NCBI GenBank assembly: GCA_026390275.1
Contig: JAPLGF010000340.1
Location: forward strand, 1 to 13,154
Direction of reading: 5' to 3'
Origin: Candidatus Atribacteria bacterium
GTDB taxonomy: Bacteria; Atribacterota; Atribacteria; Atribacterales; Atribacteraceae
Length of the DNA stretch: 13,154 nt
Of the stretch, positions 8,751 to 13,154 are shown piece after piece (the first letter of the stretch is position 1; each line of letters begins with the position of its first letter). Under the pieces are notes generated by a model, which did not search any database, was not told the DNA's origin, and saw only the letters and a program-made list of their open reading frames with translations. Made by a program: the position numbers and the translations under genes.

Positions 8751-8900
8751 TCACCTGAAATGATAGATTTCAGTTTTTTTCGCAATCAACATACCGACAC
8801 CGGCGAGAAAAAGGTCTTCCGGGTTGATGCCGGGAAAAGCCCGAATAGTATTATACACTATTCTGGATTTTCTGTTGTAAAATAGAATGACAGAGAAAGC
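8751..8900 (-). pseudogene. Possible degenerate LysM-like fragment
   Basis: A minus-strand open frame ends here with a stretch running FYNRKSRIVYNTIRAFPGI, then NPEDLFLAGVGMLI. Its spacing of aromatic, NP and glycine-hydrophobic positions recalls the second half of a LysM peptidoglycan-binding domain. The upstream part is not LysM-like, the frame begins inside the palindrome at 8946-8988, and there is no ribosome site. I read it as a possible decayed remnant of a cell-wall-binding gene. It may equally be chance coding in intergenic DNA. Confidence 0.2.
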
Positions 8901-8945
8901 CAGTTTTAATTTTTCTCTGGTTCCCGCTCTTCCGATCCTGATGAT

Positions 8946-8988
8946 ATACCCCGGAGAATGAGTGATGATCACTCATTCTCCGGGGTAT
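8946..8988 (+). terminator. Near-perfect 43-nt palindrome, possible intrinsic terminator or regulatory hairpin
   Basis: Two 21-nt arms (8946-8966 and 8968-8988) are perfectly complementary around a single central G. Each arm contains CCCCGGAGAATGAGTGA or its complement. On the plus strand it is followed by CTTTTCT, a modest U-tract, so it could terminate plus-strand transcription. No plus-strand gene is recognisable upstream, however, and the possible small gene at 9009 starts only 20 nt later. Alternatives are an operator, a hairpin controlling the downstream operon, or a small palindromic mobile repeat. A perfect stem this long is certain; its role is not. Confidence 0.6.
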
Positions 8989-9008
8989 CTTTTCTGTAAG
9001 AGGAGTAA

Positions 9009-9143
9009 ATGGGATTTTATCCGGCTTTTTCAAATATCCTCGTTGTGGCAGGGATCCTGGGTGTTTTTTCAACGTATTTTCAGGGTAGTTATGTTCCACC
9101 TGGTTATTCGTACTGGGGAGAAGGAGGTAGTTATGAAAATTGA
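9009..9143 (+). CDS. Possible 44-residue membrane peptide upstream of nfeD
   Basis: A 45-codon frame opens with ATG at 9009 just after AAGAGGAG and ends with TGA at 9141-9143, overlapping the nfeD start by 11 nt. The peptide has one hydrophobic stretch (about residues 9-20, NILVVAGILGVF) and a Gly/Tyr/Ser-rich tail (GSYVPPGYSYWGEGGSYEN). That would suit a small single-span membrane protein. It could also be chance, or a leader peptide coupling translation to nfeD. Support comes only from the ribosome site, the overlap and the composition; I recognise no family. Confidence 0.4.
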   Translation: MGFYPAFSNILVVAGILGVFSTYFQGSYVPPGYSYWGEGGSYEN

Positions 9144-9327
9144 AACTATGGTTGGAAAAACCGGTACTGCCAAAGAAAACCTCAATCCAGAGGGATTTGT
9201 AGTGGTAGAAGGAGAACTCTGGTCTGCCCGAGCAATTCAACCGGTGCATAAAGGAGAAAAGATCGTGGTTCTGAAAAAGGTGGAACAATATCTCGTGGTC
9301 AAAAAAAAGGAGAGTGATAATACATGA
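9133..9327 (+). CDS. Minimal NfeD-like protein (OB-fold domain only)
   Basis: This 64-residue protein corresponds to the C-terminal OB-fold of NfeD: KTGTAKENLNPEGFVVVEGE, LWSARAIQPVHKGEKIVVLK and VEQYLVVKK. NfeD proteins partner stomatin-like proteins in membranes. Typical ones have several membrane spans before this domain, and some a ClpP-like protease; none is encoded here. The ATG at 9133 has AAGGAGG 6 nt upstream, which makes it much better than earlier in-frame starts, the first of which lies inside the palindrome. Its TGA overlaps the slipin ATG (ATGA), giving the classic nfeD-slipin operon. With no anchor of its own it presumably binds the membrane through the slipin, or through the 44-residue peptide if that is real. 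Confidence 0.85.
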   Translation: MKIETMVGKTGTAKENLNPEGFVVVEGELWSARAIQPVHKGEKIVVLKKVEQYLVVKKKESDNT

Positions 9328-10043
9328 ATAATATCCTCATTACTGCCGGATTGATAGTGATCATTTTTTTTGCGGCATCAATCCGGGTGGTTCGAGAGTA
9401 TGAGCGGGGGGTTATTTTCCGGTTGGGACGTCTCGTCGGTGCCAAGGGACCAGGACTTTTCTTTATCATTCCTCTCATCGATCAGTTTGTCAAGGTGGAA
9501 CTCAGGGTGGTTACCCTTGATGTTCCCAAACAGGAGCTCATCACCAAAGATAACGTTCCGGTGACTGTCGATGCCGTGGTGTATTTCCGGGTCATGAATC
9601 CGGAATATTCCGTCATCAAAGTGGAAAATTTCATCATGGCGACGTCCCTCATTTCTCAAACCACTCTCCAGAGCGTGGTTGGACAATCTGAACTGGATGA
9701 ACGTCTCACGCATCGCGATAAGATCAATGAAGAATTGCAAAAAATTATCGATGTTAACACTGATCCCTGGGGAATCAAGGTTTCGGCGGTGGAAGTCAAA
9801 CAGGTCAGTTTACCAGAAGAACTGAAACGTGCCATGGCTCGACAGGCGGAAGTGGAACGGGAACGGAGAGCAAAAATAATCAGCGCCGAAGGAGAATATC
9901 AGGCCGCAGAAAAACTCTCGGAAGCAGCCAGAATCATAGCCCAGAACCCCATTGCTTTACAACTTCGCTATCTCCAGACTCTCAATGATATTTCCGCAGA
10001 GAACGCCACCACCATTGTCTTCCCCATTCCGATTGAGATGTGA
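9324..10043 (+). CDS. Slipin (stomatin/SPFH/Band 7 family membrane protein)
   Basis: This is a 239-residue slipin. Such proteins oligomerise on the inner face of the membrane and organise membrane microdomains, usually with an NfeD partner. An N-terminal membrane segment (ILITAGLIVIIFFAASI, about residues 4-20) is followed by the SPFH domain: REYERGVIFRLGRL, GPGLFFIIPLIDQ, DVPKQELITKDNVPVTVDAVVYFRV and the helix LSQTTLQSVVG-like region. Then come SAVEVKQVSLPEELKRAMARQAEVERERRAKII and the helical tail that ends in IVFPIPIEM. This layout and length are typical. The start overlaps the nfeD stop, so the pair is cotranslated. A GGAG lies about 11 nt upstream. The next gene is convergent, ending 36 nt further on, with no clear hairpin terminator between them. 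Confidence 0.95.
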   Translation: MNNILITAGLIVIIFFAASIRVVREYERGVIFRLGRLVGAKGPGLFFIIPLIDQFVKVELRVVTLDVPKQELITKDNVPVTVDAVVYFRVMNPEYSVIKVENFIMATSLISQTTLQSVVGQSELDERLTHRDKINEELQKIIDVNTDPWGIKVSAVEVKQVSLPEELKRAMARQAEVERERRAKIISAEGEYQAAEKLSEAARIIAQNPIALQLRYLQTLNDISAENATTIVFPIPIEM

Positions 10044-10079
10044 TAGTCTTTTTACTTTTCACGTTTATCTTCCGGCTGC

Positions 10080-10595
10080 TTATTCAGAAATCTGGATGTT
10101 GTGAATTTCTCCCCAATATACATTGTGAAAATCACCCGAAGAATAGTACTCCTTGAGGATCGAGGTCGAAAAAGTAGCTGGTTCGACCCGGGTCTTCTGA
10201 ACTACCACACAGGCAAAACAAGCGGGACACTCCGTAATAAAGGGAACTGGAAAATTATCCGGATAGATAGGTGTTAAGCCGGTCTTTTGAAATTTGTTGT
10301 GTTGAGCGCCGGAAAGAGTGCCACAAATCTCAATCGCCTTCACCATGGCATCGGTAGGTACACAAACGGAAAAGGCCGGATTCTCTTCTAACAGGTGAAA
10401 CGTATAGCGAGACGGTCGGACCAAAACAGTCAAGATCGGCCTTCCCCAGATGATGCCAGATTGCAGCCATCCGATAGTCATGATATTCGGCTTCTTATCC
10501 CCTCCCTGAGTGACCAAAAATACCCCTTGCATCTTCTCCAGGCTCATCATGGTCATCTGGCTTGCTTCCCTCCAGGATTTGATGTCATTTCTCAC
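10080..10595 (-). CDS. Flavin reductase-like (flavoredoxin-type) FMN-binding protein
   Basis: This 171-residue protein fits the flavin reductase-like, FMN-binding split-barrel family, which includes flavoredoxins and NAD(P)H:flavin reductases. Visible family features are KMQGVFLVTQG, the stretch NIMTIGWLQSGIIWGRPILTV, VRPSRYTFHLLEE (flavin phosphate region), FSVCVPT and CGTLSGAQHNKFQKTGL. A PACFACVV cysteine pair lies in the middle. The start is GTG at 10595, 8 nt after AAGGAG; the GTG at 10604 overlaps the ribosome site itself and is unlikely. It stands alone on the minus strand between two plus-strand operons, convergent to the slipin gene. The electron partner is not encoded nearby. Such genes in anaerobes are often tied to oxygen or flavin electron transfer, which is inference here. 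Confidence 0.87.
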   Translation of the reverse strand: MRNDIKSWREASQMTMMSLEKMQGVFLVTQGGDKKPNIMTIGWLQSGIIWGRPILTVLVRPSRYTFHLLEENPAFSVCVPTDAMVKAIEICGTLSGAQHNKFQKTGLTPIYPDNFPVPFITECPACFACVVVQKTRVEPATFSTSILKEYYSSGDFHNVYWGEIHNIQISE

Positions 10596-10715
10596 GGTAT
10601 TCACTCCTTTCTCAATTATTCAATGAATATCCCTTCCCAAAAAAGGTGATATTTTCTTGATTCATTATCTCATTATTCTCAAAAATATCCCTCTTCTGCC
10701 CTTTGATTCTGTCTC

Positions 10716-10744
10716 TTGTTTCTGAAAAATTGAAAGACTATAGT
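10716..10744 (+). promoter_or_regulatory. Candidate sigma70-type promoter for the HAD phosphatase / AraM pair
   Basis: TTGTTT (10716-10721) and TATAGT (10739-10744) are separated by 17 nt, about 46 nt before the ATG at 10791. The 195-nt intergenic region is otherwise AT-rich and divergent between the flavin reductase gene and this pair. No operator repeat or attenuator was recognised. The match is by eye. Confidence 0.5.
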
Positions 10745-10790
10745 ATGACCATCGAATCGATTCTCTAAACAAAACGGGAAAGGAAAAACC

Positions 10791-11600
10791 ATGAACCTGG
10801 TTTCAAAACGTGTTTTTTTACTGGACATGGATGGAACCTTTTATTTAGGAGATAAAATCCTTCCTGGTTCCCTAGATTTTATCCGAACCCTCGAACGACA
10901 ACACAAACTTTTTTTCTTCCTAACCAACAATTCGTCCCGCAACTCCGTCTTTTATGCCCGTAAACTCCAGCAGATGGGACTGCAGAGCATTCACCCGGAT
11001 CAGATCATCACTTCCGGCGAAGTATGTGCCTGGTATCTGAAGCGACAATTTCCTACCGGACGAATCTATCTTTTAGGAACCAAAGAACTCGCGATGGATT
11101 TCATGCGGGAAGGCCTCACTCTGGTACAGGTCAAACCGGATGGCATCGTTCTGGGATTCGACAAAACCCTGACCTATGAAAAAGTGAAGACCGCCTGTAC
11201 CTTTCTCCGAAAAGGAATCCCTTTCTTCGCTACCCATCCTGACCTGAACTGTCCCACTGAAACCGGCCCCATCCCGGATATCGGTTCCATGATCAAGATG
11301 ATGGTGGCATCAACGGGAGTAAAACCAAAAATCTTTGGAAAACCATATCCGGATATCGTGGAGTATGTCATCTCGAAGACTCACGTTTCCCAAGAAGAAC
11401 TGGTCATGGTAGGAGACCGGCTTTACACTGACATCGCCATGGGAAAAGAATCCGGGATCACCACCATCCTGGTCCTTTCCGGGGAAACCCGCCGGGAAGA
11501 TTTGACCGATTCTCCCTGGAAACCAGATCACATTTTTCCTACCTTGGGGGATGTGGGCGCATCATTAGAATCAGAACTGAACTCATCATTTCCACCTTGA
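10791..11600 (+). CDS. HAD-superfamily IIA phosphatase, AraL/NagD type
   Basis: A 269-residue haloacid-dehalogenase phosphatase of the NagD (IIA) class, which hydrolyses sugar or polyol phosphates in the cytoplasm. Motif I is LLDMDGT (nucleophile Asp12, acid Asp14), motif II FLTNNSS (Thr45), motif III the lysine in FGKPYP (Lys184), and motif IV VGDRLYTDI (Asp209, Asp214). The C2 cap lies between (about 80-180), with FATHPDLNCPTETGPIPDIG as in relatives. Length and order match B. subtilis AraL (about 272 residues). The ATG follows AAAGGA at 6 nt. The next gene, an AraM-type dehydrogenase, starts within about 20 nt, the same pairing as araL-araM. The substrate is not visible; glycerol phosphate or a pentose phosphate would fit that context. 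Confidence 0.93.
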   Translation: MNLVSKRVFLLDMDGTFYLGDKILPGSLDFIRTLERQHKLFFFLTNNSSRNSVFYARKLQQMGLQSIHPDQIITSGEVCAWYLKRQFPTGRIYLLGTKELAMDFMREGLTLVQVKPDGIVLGFDKTLTYEKVKTACTFLRKGIPFFATHPDLNCPTETGPIPDIGSMIKMMVASTGVKPKIFGKPYPDIVEYVISKTHVSQEELVMVGDRLYTDIAMGKESGITTILVLSGETRREDLTDSPWKPDHIFPTLGDVGASLESELNSSFPP

Positions 11601-11617
11601 CAAGGAGAGTGAATATT

Positions 11618-12958
11618 TTGAAGAAAAATTTTCCCTTCTTTGAACACGAAATGATCATTCCCTGCCGGTGTGGAAAGACCCATCACATAACAACGCAATA
11701 CACTCTCGTTGGATGGGGAATCCTAAACCAGATCCCGGATGTCCTCCATGCCCTGAATCTGGGAAGGAAAGGACTCATCGTCTATGATGGTAATACCTTT
11801 TCCGCCGCGGGAAAAACAGTGGAAGACCTCCTGAAGCAAGCTAATTTTGCAGTCGAATCCTGCCTGGTGGAAAAACAGTCTTGTTATCAGTACCTGGAAC
11901 CTGATGAAGAAGCCCGCAGTCAGGTGGGATCACATTTACACCATCATTACGATTTTATGCTGGCCGTTGGTTCGGGAGTGATCAACGATTTGGTAAAATT
12001 CATCAGTCATCGAACCCATACTCCCTATATGGTGGCCGGGACTGCCCCCTCCATGGATGGTTACCCCTCCCCCGGTGCCCCGATGCTGGTGAATGGGTAT
12101 AAAGTCACCTTCGATGCCACTCCCCCCCGGGCCATTTTTCTCGATTTGGAAGTACTTCAGAACGCCCCCCTCCCGCTCATCCACTCCGGATTTTCTGATT
12201 TGATTGGGAAAATCACCGCCAATGCCGATTGGGTGTTGCGCCATCATCTCTTCCAGGAGTACATTTGTCATTACACCTGGGATCTGATCAAAGACGCCTT
12301 AGAAATTCTCTGGAAAAACGCGGAAGGGATCGGGGAGAGAACACCAGAAGCTCTATATGCCCTGACCGTAGCCTTGCTCAATTCTGGCTTCAGCATGGCC
12401 CTGGTGGGCGATTCCCGGCCTGCTTCCGGCGCCGAGCATCTCATCGCCCATTATTTAGAGATAATGAGCATTCAGCAACACCGACCCCCCTCCCTTCATG
12501 GCCTGCGGGTGGGGGCTGCCACAGTTCTCATCAAAAAAATGTACCATCACTTTTTAAGAGATATCGATCACTTTCCCTGGGACACCATCAAAAAAAATCA
12601 GAATCGGAACCAGGTCCTGGAAAAGGTCAAATCCATTTTTGGAACACTATATCCCTTCATCGAAAAAGAAGCACAACAAAAGGTCTTTTCGGTGATTTCT
12701 ATTCCGGAAAAGGTGAACCACCCATTCTTCATCGCTACCTTAAAAAAAGACCTGAACGAGAAACTCTCCGCCATTCCTGATCCGGAACAGACCCTGCGCC
12801 GTGCCCAGGCCCCGGCAACTTTTCCGGAACTGGGTTTCTCTCCTGCTGATGTCCGCAATGCCATTCTTTTCTCTCGTTTCGTGCGCAATCGCCTGACCCT
12901 GCTGGACATCCTGGATGAGGCAGGACTATTAAATGAATATATGGAAAAAGTTATGTAA
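11618..12958 (+). CDS. sn-Glycerol-1-phosphate dehydrogenase family protein (AraM/EgsA type)
   Basis: This protein of 446 residues belongs to the AraM/G1P dehydrogenase branch of the iron-containing alcohol dehydrogenase superfamily, which reduces dihydroxyacetone phosphate to sn-glycerol-1-phosphate with NAD(P)H. Key stretches are VGSGVINDLVKFISHRTHTP (NAD-binding region, about 117-136), TAPSMDGYPSPGAP (142-155), SGFSDLIGK (Asp194), SGAEHLIAHY (His274) and LHGLRVGAAT (His294). The Asp-His-His metal set is therefore present. The start is best placed at TTG 11618, 10 nt after AAGGAG; the frame is open back to 11597 inside the phosphatase stop. The gene is cotranscribed with the HAD phosphatase. 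An IS200/IS605-type element begins about 30 nt after the stop. The product could feed ether-like lipids or a sugar route; neither is shown here. Confidence 0.92.
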   Translation: MKKNFPFFEHEMIIPCRCGKTHHITTQYTLVGWGILNQIPDVLHALNLGRKGLIVYDGNTFSAAGKTVEDLLKQANFAVESCLVEKQSCYQYLEPDEEARSQVGSHLHHHYDFMLAVGSGVINDLVKFISHRTHTPYMVAGTAPSMDGYPSPGAPMLVNGYKVTFDATPPRAIFLDLEVLQNAPLPLIHSGFSDLIGKITANADWVLRHHLFQEYICHYTWDLIKDALEILWKNAEGIGERTPEALYALTVALLNSGFSMALVGDSRPASGAEHLIAHYLEIMSIQQHRPPSLHGLRVGAATVLIKKMYHHFLRDIDHFPWDTIKKNQNRNQVLEKVKSIFGTLYPFIEKEAQQKVFSVISIPEKVNHPFFIATLKKDLNEKLSAIPDPEQTLRRAQAPATFPELGFSPADVRNAILFSRFVRNRLTLLDILDEAGLLNEYMEKVM

Positions 12959-12989
12959 ATTGCCTGCACTATATACTTTGTTAATTGTG

Positions 12990-13105
12990 TGACGTACTCC
13001 CACCACCTACGCCAACGCTTAGAGGTGGGAGCTTCTTGGGATGTACCGGCTAACGCCGATATAATTACCAAGCTATCCCCGTTCGCCCAACGGTTCTTTG
13101 CAAAA
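12990..13105 (-). ncRNA. Putative TnpB omegaRNA (reRNA) scaffold
   Basis: TnpB nucleases use an RNA made from the transposon right end, overlapping and following the tnpB 3' end, with the guide taken from the flanking DNA. Here the minus strand after the tnpB stop runs into a stem CTCCCACC (13031-13024) pairing with GGTGGGAG (13004-12997), with a smaller inner pairing around AAGCGTTGGCG. This is the familiar right-end fold. The guide would be the next 16-20 nt, starting ACAATTAACAAAG below about 12990. The scaffold 5' end cannot be placed from here, since it reaches into tnpB. Confidence 0.6.
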
Positions 13106-13154
13106 TTAGGCTATACCGAGAATTCGGCAACCTTCGTTTTTGATGTTGATAGCG
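13106..13154 (-). CDS. tnpB: TnpB-like RNA-guided nuclease, C-terminal end only (5' part outside window)
   Basis: Only the last 16 or so codons are present. They read AINIKNEGCRILGIA and stop with TAA (13106-13108). Asn-rich AINI followed by a short tail is the signature end of TnpB/OrfB proteins, right after the third RuvC aspartate block (DxNAA-type), which lies just off the window. This identification rests on the tail plus the right-end hairpin beyond it. Whether the protein is intact or a Y1 transposase (tnpA) accompanies it cannot be told. Confidence 0.7.
   Translation of the reverse strand, partial: AINIKNEGCRILGIA

Larger units (their letters stand above)
12990..13154 (-). mobile_element. 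IS200/IS605-type transposon, right end only
   Basis: The right edge holds the 3' end of an IS200/IS605-type element carrying tnpB on the minus strand: the final codons of tnpB, a short non-coding stretch and the subterminal hairpin typical of the right end. The inner part continues beyond the window. The exact tip is not certain; GTCAC near 12990 is my best estimate, because the right-end hairpin is usually followed by only a few bases. The insertion lies in the gap after the AraM-type gene and disrupts no visible reading frame. Confidence 0.75.

Noticed and set aside
8962..9132. Longer plus-strand N-terminus for the NfeD-like protein starting in the palindrome
   Set aside because: The start lies inside the hairpin with no ribosome site, the added residues look non-coding, and the ATG at 9133 has an ideal site.
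10044..10079. Terminator between the convergent slipin and flavin reductase genes
   Set aside because: The 36-nt gap is T-rich but has no stem that I can pair convincingly.
11936..13071. Minus-strand and alternate-frame open frames across the AraM-type gene (including 12229-12780 and 12598-13071)
   Set aside because: The dehydrogenase frame carries all conserved motifs, and the others are compositional shadows.
1..13154. CRISPR arrays, tRNA or rRNA genes, and toxin-antitoxin or defence clusters
   Set aside because: I saw no regularly spaced repeats, no cloverleaf or rRNA sequence, and no defence proteins apart from the transposon-borne tnpB tail.

Overview
The window reads as a chromosomal stretch of an anaerobic, free-living bacterium of moderate GC content. 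Signs of this are a ferredoxin-dependent 2-oxoacid oxidoreductase, a cobalamin-binding-type radical SAM protein, GTG and TTG starts behind strong Shine-Dalgarno sites, and tightly overlapping genes. The sequence does not fix the lineage. A thermophilic or subsurface anaerobe (Atribacterota, Thermotogota, Synergistota or similar) would fit, but that is only a guess.

Layout. From about 8750 down to 1 everything lies on the minus strand. In transcription order it holds a B12-binding-type radical SAM protein, carA and carB (carbamoyl-phosphate synthase), a secreted protein of unknown function, and a 2-oxoacid:ferredoxin oxidoreductase (gamma-alpha fusion, then beta, which runs off the left edge). 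The alpha part is broken near 820: a frame change and the apparent loss of a few dozen conserved residues split it in two. From 8760 to 9008 lies a gene-poor stretch with a weak LysM-like remnant and a near-perfect 43-nt palindrome. On the plus strand follow a possible 44-aa membrane peptide, a minimal 64-aa NfeD (OB-fold only) and a slipin/stomatin (SPFH) protein, overlapping in series. A flavin-reductase-like gene runs convergently (10080-10595). Then comes a plus-strand pair behind a plausible promoter: an AraL/NagD-type HAD phosphatase and an AraM-type sn-glycerol-1-phosphate dehydrogenase. The right edge holds the 3' end of an IS200/IS605-type element: the last codons of tnpB and its right-end hairpin (omegaRNA/reRNA scaffold), inserted about 30 nt after the dehydrogenase stop.

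How the genes work together. CarA and CarB make carbamoyl phosphate for pyrimidine and arginine synthesis. NfeD and slipin form the well-known membrane-organising pair. The HAD/AraM pair matches araL-araM of the Bacillus subtilis arabinose operon but here stands without arabinose genes. I see no convincing new multi-gene system. The items most worth a second look are the broken oxidoreductase alpha subunit, the orphan araL-araM pair, the palindrome in front of the NfeD operon, and the TnpB/omegaRNA end with its readable flanking guide.
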